A DNA stretch of 64,000 nt from Bacteroidaceae bacterium (GCA_017557005.1 JAFZFZ010000020.1:81407-145406); one strand, 5' to 3'. Counted from the stretch's first letter, positions 54,809 to 63,789 are shown. The notes: generated by a model from the letters alone, not told the origin. Translations and numbers: made by a program.

Positions 54809-57709
54809 ATGAAAAAAATCCTCCTCCCCCTACTACTGAGCTTCCCCATGCTCATGGTAGCCGAAGACCTTAACGTGAACAGTCCTGACGGCAACCTGAA
54901 GGTGACCCTCTCAGACAACGAAGGCAAGCTCTCGTATGCTGTCACCTACAAGGAGCACAGCATCATCGAATCATCGCCTCTGGGCCTCATTGCCAATGTA
55001 GGCGACTACACCAAGGATGCAAAACTTGCCGATCACAAGATTAACAGCATCGATGAGCAGTACCAGATGAACCGCTCAAAGAAGGCCGACATACACTATG
55101 AGGCCAATCAGTTAGTAGCTACATACAACTACCCAGGCCGCAGAGCGATGCAGGTTGTTTTCAACGTGAGCAACAATGACATAGCATTCCAATACCGTCT
55201 CTTCCCCATCGGTGAAACATCTTGTGCTGTAGTGAAAGAAGAGGCTACAGGTTTCGATTTCCCCGCAGGTACAACTACCTTCCTCACACCGCAGTCTGAC
55301 CCCATGGTAGGCTGGCAGCGTACCAAACCCAGCTACGAAGAGGAGTATGTAGCCGACGAGCCCATGGGCACTCCCTCGAAGTATGGCCGTGGATACACCT
55401 TCCCCGGACTGTTCCACATTGGCGACTGCTGGGCACTCGTATCAGAGACAGGCGTTACAGGTGACTACTGCGGAGCACGCCTCAGCGATGGCACTAAAGA
55501 CGGCCTCTACACCATCGCCTACCCTATGGAGGGCGAGAACAATGGCTTCGGCAGCACCGGCGCACAGATTGCTCTTCCTAGCGCTACACCCTGGCGCACC
55601 ATCACCGTGGGCGACAACCTCGCTCCCATCGTAGAGACCACCATCCCCTTCGACGTGGTGAAACCCCTCTACGAGCCCTCAATGGAGTATAAGTTTGGCC
55701 GCTGCTCATGGCATTGGATGATATGGGACGATGCTTCATGCAACTTCGACGACATCAAGAAGTTTATCGACCTCTCAGCCGCTATGGGTTGGGAATATAC
55801 CCTCATCGATGGCTTGTGGGATAAGCAGATCGGCTACGAAAAGTTGGAAGAGCTCATCCGCTACGCACAGGATAAGGGCGTAGAGCCTTTCCTTTGGTAT
55901 AACTCTAACGGTGCATGGAACGATGCTCCCCAAGGACCGCACGACCGCATGTCAAACCCCATCGCCCGCAAGAAGGAGATGAAGTGGATGCAGAAGATGG
56001 GCGTGCGCGGTATCAAGGTAGACTTCTGGGCTGGCGACAAGCAGGAGACCATGCGCCTCTACGAGCAGGTGCTCTCTGATGCCAACGAGTATGGTATCAT
56101 GTGTGACTTCCACGGATGCACTCTGCCTCGCGGCTGGGAGCGTATGTACCCCAACTACATTGGTAGCGAAGCTGTATTGGCCTCTGAGAACCTGAAGTTC
56201 AACCAATACTGGGACGACAACGAGGCATACAACGCATCGCTCCACCCCTTCATCCGCAACGCAGTAGGCTGCATGGAGTTTGGTGGCACCATCCTCAACA
56301 AGCGTCTCAACCGCAACAATGACGGTGGCACCATCCGCCGCACAGGCGATGCCTTCCAGCTCGCTACAGCTGTGCTCTTCCAGAATCCCGTACAGATGTT
56401 TGGTCTTACCCCCAACAACCTCCAGGATGCTCCTGCCGAGGCTATGGACTTTATGCGTGCTGTACCCACCACATGGGACGACACACGCTACATTGACGGC
56501 TACCCCGGTAAATATATCATCCTTGCACGCCGTAAGGGTATGACATGGTACGTAGCTGCAATCAACAACACAGGTGCCGACCTCAAGACCGAGGTAGACC
56601 TCGCATTCTTCGGCAGCTCACTTGCAAAGCTCTACACCGATGGTAAGGAACTCGCATTCAGCACCAAGGAACTCAAGTTCAAGAAGAACAAGAAGGTGAA
56701 GCTCACCATCCCACACAACGGCGGTTGCGTCATCGTAGAGGGTAAGGAGTGGAGCGGCAACCCCATCCTCCCCGGCTTCCATGCCGACCCCGAGGTACTC
56801 TACTCTGAAAAGACGGGTCGCTATTATATCTACACCACTACTGACGGTCAGCCCGGTTGGGGTGGCTGGTACTACACCTGTTTTTCATCAGACAACCTCG
56901 TAGACTGGCGCTACGAAGGCATCAACTTCGATGTACGCAACCAGACCACTTGGGCTGGCGGCAATGCATGGGCACCCGCTTGTATCGAGAAGAAGGTCAA
57001 CTACGAGCATAAGTACTTCTTCTACTTCAGTGGTGATGCTGGTCGCCAGAAGGGTAAGGCTATCGGTGTAGCAGTTGCTGACAATCCCGAAGGTCCCTAT
57101 ACCGATGCGTTGGGCAAACCGCTCGTTGACTATCTGCCCGAGGGTCAGCGCCACGGCCAGCAGATCGACGTAGACGTATTCACCGATCCTGACACAGGCA
57201 TCAGCTACCTCTATTGGGGCAACGGCTACATGGCTGGCGCCGAACTCAACAACGACATGATCAGCATCAAGGAGGGTAGCGTGACACTGATGACACCGCA
57301 GGGTGGCACCTTGCAGGACTACGCCTTCCGCGAGGCTCCCTACGTGTTCAAGCGCAACGGCTTGTACTACTTCCTCTGGAGTGTTGACGACACTGGTTCG
57401 CCCAACTACCACGTGGCTTACGGTACCTCAACCTCACCCCTCGGTCCCATCGAGGTAGCAGCTGAACCTGTAATCCTCATCCAGCGTCCTGAGGAGGAGA
57501 TCTACGGTCCTGCTCACAACAGCGTATTGCAGATTCCCGGTAAGGATGAATGGTACATCGTATACCATCGCATCAACAAGAACTACATCGATGGTCGCAA
57601 GGGTCCAGGTTGGCACCGCGAGACCTGCATCGACAAGATGGAGTTCTTCCCTGACGGTCGTATCAAGCCCGTAGTACCCACACATAAGGGCGTTAAGCGC
57701 ATCAAATAA
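54809..57709 (+). CDS. GH97-GH43 two-domain glycoside hydrolase
   Basis: 966 aa from the ATG at 54809, which directly begins a signal peptide (MKKILLPLLLSFPMLMVAED); an upstream ATG at 54758 precedes the -7 element and is rejected. Residues about 20-640 are GH97: VNSPDGNLKVTLSDNEGKL, GRCSWHWMIWDD, and GVRGIKVDFWAGDKQ, whose Asp near 400 corresponds to the nucleophile of the retaining (alpha-galactosidase-type) GH97 branch. Residues about 648-960 are GH43: base Asp in GFHADPEVL, central Asp in DVDVFTDPDTG, acid Glu in REAPYVF. GH97 retaining enzymes act on alpha-galactosides or similar beta-L-arabinopyranosides; GH43 includes arabinofuranosidases. The fusion therefore fits side-chain removal from arabinose- and galactose-bearing plant polymers and would feed the adjacent arabinose operon; the exact linkages are inferred. 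Confidence 0.9.
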   Translation: MKKILLPLLLSFPMLMVAEDLNVNSPDGNLKVTLSDNEGKLSYAVTYKEHSIIESSPLGLIANVGDYTKDAKLADHKINSIDEQYQMNRSKKADIHYEANQLVATYNYPGRRAMQVVFNVSNNDIAFQYRLFPIGETSCAVVKEEATGFDFPAGTTTFLTPQSDPMVGWQRTKPSYEEEYVADEPMGTPSKYGRGYTFPGLFHIGDCWALVSETGVTGDYCGARLSDGTKDGLYTIAYPMEGENNGFGSTGAQIALPSATPWRTITVGDNLAPIVETTIPFDVVKPLYEPSMEYKFGRCSWHWMIWDDASCNFDDIKKFIDLSAAMGWEYTLIDGLWDKQIGYEKLEELIRYAQDKGVEPFLWYNSNGAWNDAPQGPHDRMSNPIARKKEMKWMQKMGVRGIKVDFWAGDKQETMRLYEQVLSDANEYGIMCDFHGCTLPRGWERMYPNYIGSEAVLASENLKFNQYWDDNEAYNASLHPFIRNAVGCMEFGGTILNKRLNRNNDGGTIRRTGDAFQLATAVLFQNPVQMFGLTPNNLQDAPAEAMDFMRAVPTTWDDTRYIDGYPGKYIILARRKGMTWYVAAINNTGADLKTEVDLAFFGSSLAKLYTDGKELAFSTKELKFKKNKKVKLTIPHNGGCVIVEGKEWSGNPILPGFHADPEVLYSEKTGRYYIYTTTDGQPGWGGWYYTCFSSDNLVDWRYEGINFDVRNQTTWAGGNAWAPACIEKKVNYEHKYFFYFSGDAGRQKGKAIGVAVADNPEGPYTDALGKPLVDYLPEGQRHGQQIDVDVFTDPDTGISYLYWGNGYMAGAELNNDMISIKEGSVTLMTPQGGTLQDYAFREAPYVFKRNGLYYFLWSVDDTGSPNYHVAYGTSTSPLGPIEVAAEPVILIQRPEEEIYGPAHNSVLQIPGKDEWYIVYHRINKNYIDGRKGPGWHRETCIDKMEFFPDGRIKPVVPTHKGVKRIK

Positions 57710-57736
57710 GGCATATAGATAAATTTATCATCTATC

Positions 57737-57774
57737 GTTGGGCTCCACCAAATTGTGGGGCCCAACATCTTTTT
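57737..57774 (+). terminator. terminator of the GH97-GH43 gene
   Basis: GTTGGGCTCCAC (57737-57748) pairs with GTGGGGCCCAAC (57755-57766) with one mismatch, followed by a T-rich run. Confidence 0.85.
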
Positions 57775-57803
57775 AAATACTGTCTGGAAAAATGTAGGCA
57801 AGT

Positions 57804-57835
57804 TTTGGTTTTTCTCTCGCCATGCAGTAACTTTG
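57804..57835 (+). promoter_or_regulatory. promoter of the M23 peptidase gene
   Basis: TTTG (57804-57807), 20 nt, TAACTTTG (57828-57835): a full consensus match. The ATG at 57844 lies only about 8 nt after the -7 element, so the mRNA would be leaderless or nearly so. Confidence 0.75.
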
Positions 57836-57843
57836 TACCAAGT

Positions 57844-59592
57844 ATGACAAAAAAACAACGATTCCTCATTTACATAGTAAGTATACTCTGCACTGCAATG
57901 CCTGTGAAGGCGCAAACTGCAGGGCTTGAGTTTGGTGTGCCATTTGATTTTCCGTTGCTGCTGAGTGGCAACTTCGGAGAGTTGCGTTCGAACCATTTTC
58001 ATGGTGGACTAGATTTTAAGACACAGGGCGTCACAGGAAAGCCGCTTCTTGCCATTGCCGATGGATATATCTCTAAGGTGACGGTCACGGCTGGTGGCTA
58101 TGGCAATGCGCTCTACATCACGCATGACAATGGCTACACCTCGGTACACGGACATCTCGACCGCTTCCTGCCCGAGATTGCCCGCTTGGTGCACGAGCGC
58201 CAACATGAAGAGCAATCGTTTGTGGTCACCCTCGAGTTTGGTCCCGAGGCGTTTCCCGTACGCCAAGGTGAGGTGGTAGCCTATGCTGGAAACACGGGCT
58301 ACTCGTTTGGTCCGCACCTGCATATGGAGATTCGTACCACCGACACGAACGAACCTATCGACCCATTGCCCTTTTATAAAGATAAAATTGTGGACAACAT
58401 TGCCCCACGGGCTACACATATTATGGTGTATGGGGCCCCCCTCTTATCCCCCCAAGGGGGGAAGGTCTTGAGTGTCTCTCAATGGGAGAATCTTGAGACA
58501 AACGAAATGAGTGTTGAAAAGAAAGAGCCGAGCGTGTCAGCCCCCCTTGGGGGGAACGAGGGGGGCCTTGTCTTTTATTGTTGGGGGCGCATCGGCACCG
58601 CCATCTCAGCCAACGACTACATGAACAACACCACAAACAACTACGGAGTGCGCTATGTGCGCCTCTATGTGGATGACAAGTTGGTGAGCAGTAGCGACGT
58701 AGACCGCTTCGATTTCGACGAGAACCTGCTTATCAACTCATGGACCGACTATCATGTGCAGCGCACCACAGGGCGTTGGTATATGCGCTCTACCATTGCC
58801 GAGCACAATCCGTTGCGCATGCTTCATGCCGATGAGCAGAGCGGATGGGTCACCATCGATGAGGAACGCGACTACCACTTCCGCTACGAATTGGAAGACC
58901 TCTATGGCAACACCGCCATCTATCGCTTCGTGGTACGCGGCCTGCGCATGGATCTGCCCCGTCGCCTTCCCAACTACTATTACTACATGGATGCCTCGCG
59001 CGCCAATCGTTTCTATACCCAAGGCTTTGAATTGTGGATACCGCAACACACCCTGTTTGACGATGTGGAACTTGCCTACGAGGTGTCACCTTCCGATACG
59101 GATCAGGCCGACATATACCAGCTCTCTACCACACGCATTCCTTTGCGTCGTTCGGCCGAGATTACATTGCCTACCCACAAGGATAAGCATATCGACGGAT
59201 CCAAGCTCTACGTAGCCCGTGTCGATGGCAAAAGCCGCATCTATTGCGGAGGCACCTATAAGTATGGTCGCATCACTGCCGATGTCAAGGAGCTCACCAC
59301 CTACACCGTATGTGCCGATACCGTAGCCCCCAAGATCACTCCCATTGGCAGTACTAGTTGGAAGCAGCAAGGCAAACTCGTCTTCCGCATTGCCGATGGC
59401 GAATCCGGCATACGCAGCTATCGTGGTAAGATTGACGGCCAGTGGGTGTTGTTCCAATACAGTAGCAAGACCGCCCGCATGACTTGCGACCTCAAGGCCG
59501 AAGGCATCACCCGTGGCAAGCACGAGGTGGAGATTGAGGTGGAGGATATGCGCCGCAACGTGAATAAGCTGATAATGAACTGTGAATTGTAA
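57844..59592 (+). CDS. M23 family metallopeptidase with repeat-derived insert
   Basis: 582 aa from the ATG at 57844, which begins a signal peptide (TKKQRFLIYIVSILCTAMPVKAQ, in part). The LytM/M23 domain (about 40-185) has HFHGGLDF, the zinc-binding HxxxD, YGNALYITHDNGYTSVHGHLD, and the HxH of SFGPHLHMEIR. It probably cleaves peptidoglycan cross-links in the periplasm or, lacking activity, regulates an amidase. The C-terminal 350 residues are beta-rich and conserved-looking but unnamed. Between YGA and FYCWGRIG (about residues 197-242) an extra segment (LLSPQGGKVLS, then SAPLGGNEGG) is encoded by CCCCCCAAGGGGGG-type palindromic DNA also found in the COG2509 gene. Confidence 0.85.
   Translation: MTKKQRFLIYIVSILCTAMPVKAQTAGLEFGVPFDFPLLLSGNFGELRSNHFHGGLDFKTQGVTGKPLLAIADGYISKVTVTAGGYGNALYITHDNGYTSVHGHLDRFLPEIARLVHERQHEEQSFVVTLEFGPEAFPVRQGEVVAYAGNTGYSFGPHLHMEIRTTDTNEPIDPLPFYKDKIVDNIAPRATHIMVYGAPLLSPQGGKVLSVSQWENLETNEMSVEKKEPSVSAPLGGNEGGLVFYCWGRIGTAISANDYMNNTTNNYGVRYVRLYVDDKLVSSSDVDRFDFDENLLINSWTDYHVQRTTGRWYMRSTIAEHNPLRMLHADEQSGWVTIDEERDYHFRYELEDLYGNTAIYRFVVRGLRMDLPRRLPNYYYYMDASRANRFYTQGFELWIPQHTLFDDVELAYEVSPSDTDQADIYQLSTTRIPLRRSAEITLPTHKDKHIDGSKLYVARVDGKSRIYCGGTYKYGRITADVKELTTYTVCADTVAPKITPIGSTSWKQQGKLVFRIADGESGIRSYRGKIDGQWVLFQYSSKTARMTCDLKAEGITRGKHEVEIEVEDMRRNVNKLIMNCEL
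58434..58570 (+). repeat. CCCCCTTGGGGG palindromic blocks in frame inside the M23 gene
   Basis: CCCCTCTTATCCCCCCAAGG, continuing GGGGAA (58437-58462), and CAGCCCCCCTTGGGGGGAAC, continuing GAGGGGGGCC (58538-58567). The second matches 38515-38541 in the COG2509 gene almost base for base. Frame kept open. Confidence 0.85.
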
Positions 59593-59602
59593 GCTCTTCT
59601 GT

Positions 59603-59662
59603 TCTCTGGAAATACCGGATTATCCGGAAAGTCCGGAGATTCCCGAAGATTACAAATTCTCC
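59603..59662. repeat. CCGGA word repeats
   Basis: GGAAATACCGGATTATCCGG, AAAGTCCGGAG, ATTCCCGAAG: short inverted CCGGA/TCCGG words between the M23 stop and the four-helix-suffix gene. A second block lies on the other side of that gene. Confidence 0.7.
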
Positions 59663-59665
59663 AAA

Positions 59666-60388
59666 TTACTGGGGAATACCACTTTCCAAGTCACGTAGCT
59701 GGTTACGTAGCCGCTCCACCTCTGCCTTTAGATAATTGATAGTACGTGCTTGCTCCTCGATGCGTCGCGCTTGTGCCTCTATTGTCTCGCGTTGCGTGGA
59801 GCGTTGCTCCAGTCGGGCAGCAGTCATACGTTCACGTATGCCACCTTCGGTGACAAACTCGCGGTCGCGGCGTTCTATATACTTGGTCAGAGCCTTATCT
59901 ATCTGATGGCACAGACAGATAGCCATATTGGCCAGCTCTTCATCGTTCATCTTGGCAAAGAGCGGCTTGTAATCATCGAGAAGGCTATGCTCACGGCAAA
60001 ACTCATGGAGAGGTTTCGAACGAGCATTCTTGCCAAACCACTCCTCGTGGCCGTGATAGTTGATATAGTCGTGATAGTCTTCGAGCAGTTCGAGGTTGCT
60101 ACCTCGCGCTATGCCCAAGAGTTTGAGTTCCGACTCCATAGAGGTCTGCCCATCAGAGCATCCTTCCGTGATATTTTGTTTGGTGCTGCGTGCCGCCTGC
60201 ACCATCTGGTCTACCGTGCGGTCACCACGCTCAGGAAGAAATCGCTGGCAGAACGTCTTGGTAAGATGATATAGCACCTCGCTGCGCTGGTAGAAACGCA
60301 GTTCTGTAAATACCACCTTCTTGCGAAGCGCGCTCGCCGTACCATCAGCATAGTGATTTACGTTGATTTTCTTGCTTTTGTCTTCCAT
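59666..60388 (-). CDS. four-helix-bundle protein with suffix domain
   Basis: 240 aa. The N-terminal part (about 25-110) has the four-helix-bundle pattern YQRSEVLYHLTKTFCQRFLP, AARSTKQNITEGCSDG (the N-I-x-E-G block of the S23/IVS family) and ESELKLLGIARGSNLELLEDYHDYI. The middle resembles the four-helix-bundle suffix domain of Bacteroidetes: WFGKNARSKPLHEFC, then NMAICLCHQIDKALTKYIERRDREFVTEGGIRERM. The C-terminus is a predicted coiled coil (about 190-235, EAQARRIEEQARTINYLKAEVERL). Unlike the gene at 18069, it is bracketed on both sides by CCGGAAA words. Role unknown; lies downstream of, and in the same direction as, an HU-like gene. Confidence 0.8.
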   Translation of the reverse strand: MEDKSKKINVNHYADGTASALRKKVVFTELRFYQRSEVLYHLTKTFCQRFLPERGDRTVDQMVQAARSTKQNITEGCSDGQTSMESELKLLGIARGSNLELLEDYHDYINYHGHEEWFGKNARSKPLHEFCREHSLLDDYKPLFAKMNDEELANMAICLCHQIDKALTKYIERRDREFVTEGGIRERMTAARLEQRSTQRETIEAQARRIEEQARTINYLKAEVERLRNQLRDLESGIPQ

Positions 60389-60464
60389 GGCGATATCCGA
60401 TTGGTTATTGCAAATTTAACGAAAACATTTTGCTCTGCTGCACACTTTTATCAGTTTTTTTCTA

Positions 60465-60532
60465 AATCATCCCGGCATTTCCAGATTTTCCGGTATTTCC
60501 GGAAAGTGCGGGAAGTGCGGAAATTCCAGATC
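60465..60532. repeat. CCGGAA word repeats
   Basis: CCCGGCATTTCCAGATTTTCC, GGTATTTCCGGAAAGTGCGG, GAAGTGCGGAAATTCCAG: the same TTTCCGG/CCGGAAA family as at 59603-59662, here upstream of the four-helix-suffix gene. Words quoted in part. Confidence 0.7.
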
Positions 60533-60533
60533 A

Positions 60534-61169
60534 CTACTCCCCTACCCAGCGATAATAGCTACTACTCTTCGGTAGCAGTTCCAGTTTGGCCTGCTCCACA
60601 TAGCCCTTGAGCTTGCGATAGGCAGTGCTCATGGCATAGTTTCCTATGCGAGCCAACTCACGCACGTGGATATCCTCGTGCGTAGTGAAGTATTCGCGCA
60701 ATGCCTCATCAAGCTCGGCATCAGTGAGCGGTTTGCGCTTCACACCCTCCACGCGAAACTTCACGTCGGCCAGGCGTGAAGCCAGGTTCTTGTCGGGGCG
60801 AAAGCGGATACCGCTGATACGCACCTCCTTGCCTGTGGGTGCCTCAGTGCCCATGTGACTGCTCAGTTCCATATTTAGTGTGCCCAGTCCTGCCAACTCC
60901 ACGCGATAGCCATGGCTAAGTGCCTCCACGATGCGCTCGCTCATGGCGTCCCACACCAACTTCACATCCGTCTCGGTAGCTGTGGTAGCATCGCAGATAT
61001 CCTTCGCCAATGCCTCCACATCCACCTTCATCGGGTGCGACACGGTGAGCGCCATACCCTCCGATTCGGTGTTGGCGCCACACATCAGTTTACGACTCGT
61101 AGCCTTGCAGGCCACCTCAATCCCATACATACGCTTATGCGCTGCCGTCTTATACTTCTTTGTCTTCAT
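60534..61169 (-). CDS. HU-family DNA-binding protein with C-terminal extension
   Basis: 211 aa. The N-terminal 130 residues follow the Bacteroidetes HU-HIG pattern: DICDATTATETDVKLVWDAMSERIVEALSHGYRVELAGLGTLNME, then GIRFRPDKNLASRLADVKF, with the HU-type beta arm region between them. The C-terminal extension (about 145-211) reads LTDAELDEALREYFTTHEDIHVRELARIGNYAMSTAYRKLKGYVEQ, which looks like a helix-turn-helix (winged-helix) unit. Probably a sequence-influenced nucleoid protein. A TTG-N20-TATCTTTG promoter lies at 61338-61368 on the minus strand, giving a 5' leader of about 165 nt. Confidence 0.8.
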   Translation of the reverse strand: MKTKKYKTAAHKRMYGIEVACKATSRKLMCGANTESEGMALTVSHPMKVDVEALAKDICDATTATETDVKLVWDAMSERIVEALSHGYRVELAGLGTLNMELSSHMGTEAPTGKEVRISGIRFRPDKNLASRLADVKFRVEGVKRKPLTDAELDEALREYFTTHEDIHVRELARIGNYAMSTAYRKLKGYVEQAKLELLPKSSSYYRWVGE

Positions 61170-61229
61170 ATCGGTATATATTTATTTTCTCTCTCTTACT
61201 TGAGATGTTACCCTTATCACTCTCTATCT

Positions 61230-61325
61230 CAAGATTTTACTTTGTTCTATTTTAATTCTCCTCGCGAAGAGAATATTTTACTCTCGCGGGTAGAATACTT
61301 TCTTTTCGCAAGGGTAATGATTTTT
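61230..61325 (-). promoter_or_regulatory. repeated TCGCG elements in the HU-like gene leader
   Basis: Three related stretches, TCCTCGCGAAGAGAATATTT, CTCTCGCGGGTAGAATACTT and TTTTCGCAAGGGTAATGATT (plus strand, between about 61258 and 61324), spaced 23-27 nt, between the promoter and start of the HU-like gene. Possible autoregulatory binding sites. Confidence 0.4.
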
Positions 61326-61337
61326 GCTACCATATAA

Positions 61338-61368
61338 CAAAGATAATACATTATGGATTCTTTTGCAA
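61338..61368 (-). promoter_or_regulatory. promoter of the HU-like gene
   Basis: Minus strand: TTG (61366-61368), 20 nt, TATCTTTG (61338-61345); full consensus match. Confidence 0.75.
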
Positions 61369-61745
61369 TAGCCAATTAGAAAATAAGAATCTGGTTGGAT
61401 TTTATTTCAAGTTTAACTGAGAGGTATTTTTGAGCAGATTTGCTCTGTTTGGGCGCAGCAAATAGTGGTCTATTTGCAAGAATAAAGAGGGCAAAGATGC
61501 CAAAAAGAGCCTCAGATAAACAGAAAAGTAAAATATTAAACTAATTAACGGTAAAATCCAAACAGATTCTAAAAAAGGCGCAATATTTTGGGAGAAAATT
61601 GCAGTTGTTTTCATAAAATATGCTACTTCGTTAATTTGTCTCCGACTCGCAAGCGTGTTTATTTTGTTTCTGAGAAACGAATATCTCAGAGCGTCTGCAT
61701 TGTTTTTTAAAGAAAAACACGCAATACAATAAATAATTCATCAAC
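61369..61745. other. AT-rich gap, no gene
   Basis: About 375 nt of AT-rich DNA. One hairpin TCTGAGA/TCTCAGA lies near 61672-61694. No other supported feature. Confidence 0.4.
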
Positions 61746-61747
61746 CA

Positions 61748-61780
61748 TTGCTTAAGTCTCAGAATTAAATTGTACTTTTG
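61748..61780 (+). promoter_or_regulatory. promoter of candidate structured RNA
   Basis: TTG (61748-61750), 22 nt, TACTTTTG (61773-61780). Spacing is slightly long; the -7 element is a full match. Start of transcription predicted near 61786. Confidence 0.55.
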
Positions 61781-61786
61781 CATTAT

Positions 61787-62100
61787 CCGAGGGGAGAAAT
61801 CCTCGGCTCAAGAATGCGTTTCTTGCTTTTACCCACATATCGAAATCGCCAAATTTCAGCAAAAAGGGTAGGAACAATGCAACGCTCATTCTGTTTGCGT
61901 ATATGCAAGCGGTGTACAGCCCTTAATGGCTGTACACACTTTCCACATATATGCTACAGCGTGGGGTATTTGTTTCTCTGTTCATCTTTTTGCGTGGTGT
62001 TTGGCGATACCAGATATGTGATGAGCATGACAAGTCTCTACGCTTTTCTTGTATTCGTTAGCCAAATACATTATTAACGCTGACTTTGGGAGACTAGTAG
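61787..62100 (+). ncRNA. candidate structured RNA or long leader
   Basis: Begins exactly at a CCGAGG/CCTCGG hairpin (61787-61806), then CAAGAA/TTCTTG (61809-61825), TTGC/GCAA near 61905-61918 and a perfect 10-bp GTGTACAGCC-CTTAAT-GGCTGTACAC hairpin (61912-61937); the last two compete for a few bases. No protein frame in the segment is convincing and no Rfam family was recognised. It could be an independent small RNA or the 5' leader of the WG-repeat gene, whose ATG is at 62119. Confidence 0.45.
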
Positions 62101-62118
62101 GCACTAAAAAATAGTGAT

Positions 62119-63789
62119 ATGAAAACGTATTGTCGTTTTGTCAGTGCCGTGGCACTGCTCTCTTTGGTTGCTTGCAACAGTAAACAAGTAGAGTGTTTCC
62201 CTACAAAAAACGGTGAAGATGATTTTTGGGGGGTAGTCGAGCTAAATGGAAAGGAATTGTTATCTAATGAATTCGAAAACCGAATAGTCGGAATAAACGA
62301 TGGAGTCTTGCTAACGCAAGATGAGTATGGAATGTTTCAATTCTATCTAGCAGAAAAGAACCCACGACCTATTGGCGGAGAATTTGTAAGTGCAGGAGAT
62401 TTTTGTGACGGAATCGCACCAGTAGTTAAGGAAGGCGAATGGATTAAGTTCATAGACAAGAAAGGCCAAATAGTATTTGAGCTAAAGGAAATTGACAACA
62501 AACAAGTGGATTGGATTTCAAACTTTCATTTCGGAATAGCAATTTATCGATTGGAGGATGATACATATGGACTTATTGATACCAAAGGAAAAGTACTGGT
62601 AAAACCCCAGAAAGAATCTATTCATTTTTGTATGACAAAAACTGGGATTGTCAAAGATGGGTTGTTGATGGTATACTATGAAGACTCGTATATATTGATT
62701 AATTCTAAGGATTTTATCAATGGAGATAAAAATAAAGCTTTGAATAAATTTGAATATAATAAATCTGAAATATACTTCTTTGACCATAGTGAATACTACT
62801 GTACATCTACAGAAAAAGAACTTCAAGTTGTGAACAAAGGCAAAGTGCTACTTACAGTACCTAAGGATTCTAAAGTTCAGCACATATATGATATCATGGA
62901 AGAGCATCTTTTATTTGTATCTAGTGACAATAAATGTGGGGTTATGAATATAAGAGGTAATGTTTTAATCCGGCCCAAATATCAATTATTGGGATTCATG
63001 GGTAAAGAGTGTCTGATATGTTCTACAAACAGTAAGAAATTTAAGGTTATTGATATAGATGATGAGGTGATTAATGATGAAATTCCGATGTTGGTTGGTT
63101 TCCTCTATTTAAATGATGGTATATCTTGTTTTATAGAGCAGGGGGAGGAAACTCCCAAATGTTATTTTGTGAACGAAAAGGGAAAATCTATCAATAAAAA
63201 AACATACTGCGATATAGATTTTAGACCCAGAAATGAACTTACATCAGATGGTATCCTCAGCAACTATTTCTATCCTAGTAAAATTATAAAACAATTAAAT
63301 ATACGCGAAAATGGGATAGGCTATATCTCAGTCGACAGCCCTATGTCTACATTTCTAGAAGTTTCTGAAAAGTTTGGGGGTGAACATGAACCTGAAGACT
63401 ACTTATATAGAAAAACTATGGAGTTTTATGATCGCGTAGATGATCAACATATAGAGTATGTTGCATCATTTCGAGAGGTTTTAGCTAAATATTATGAAGA
63501 TTATGGTGCTAGCTGGACTTATTGTGATTTAGACCATTTAATTGCTCAGTTTTATCTTGACAAAGAATTAATTCAAAAAGGTGAATTGATTTTTAATGCA
63601 ATATATGAATATTATGCTTCAAAGTGTACCTTTAAATATAAAGGAACTAAGAATGCAATATTTAGACTAAAAGATTCCAAAGACGTAATCTTATTATATG
63701 ACAAGGATGAAAATGCTATAAAATTCGTTTTCTTGACTTATGAAATGCCAGATGAAATAGTTTTGAATATAGATATGATGGATTTATAA
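62119..63789 (+). CDS. WG-repeat lipoprotein
   Basis: 556 aa. Lipoprotein signal peptide MKTYCRFVSAVALLSLVAC with the lipobox LVAC. Several WG-type beta-propeller-like repeats: GEWIKFIDKKGQIVFELKEID, DTYGLIDTKGKVLVKPQKE and NKCGVMNIRGNVLIRPKYQLLG, each with the G/W-x-ID-x-x-G-x-hydrophobic pattern. The C-terminal third (about 430-556) is alpha-helical and different. WG-repeat proteins are common outer-surface or periplasmic proteins without a settled function. The coding sequence is distinctly AT-rich compared with its neighbours, which suggests acquisition, and an insertion sequence begins about 70 nt downstream. Confidence 0.8.
   Translation: MKTYCRFVSAVALLSLVACNSKQVECFPTKNGEDDFWGVVELNGKELLSNEFENRIVGINDGVLLTQDEYGMFQFYLAEKNPRPIGGEFVSAGDFCDGIAPVVKEGEWIKFIDKKGQIVFELKEIDNKQVDWISNFHFGIAIYRLEDDTYGLIDTKGKVLVKPQKESIHFCMTKTGIVKDGLLMVYYEDSYILINSKDFINGDKNKALNKFEYNKSEIYFFDHSEYYCTSTEKELQVVNKGKVLLTVPKDSKVQHIYDIMEEHLLFVSSDNKCGVMNIRGNVLIRPKYQLLGFMGKECLICSTNSKKFKVIDIDDEVINDEIPMLVGFLYLNDGISCFIEQGEETPKCYFVNEKGKSINKKTYCDIDFRPRNELTSDGILSNYFYPSKIIKQLNIRENGIGYISVDSPMSTFLEVSEKFGGEHEPEDYLYRKTMEFYDRVDDQHIEYVASFREVLAKYYEDYGASWTYCDLDHLIAQFYLDKELIQKGELIFNAIYEYYASKCTFKYKGTKNAIFRLKDSKDVILLYDKDENAIKFVFLTYEMPDEIVLNIDMMDL

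Noticed and set aside
61787..62100. Structured region as RNase P RNA, tmRNA, SRP RNA or 6S RNA
   Set aside because: None of the universally conserved core motifs of RNase P, tmRNA or SRP RNA was found, and the long closing stem expected for 6S RNA is not evident.
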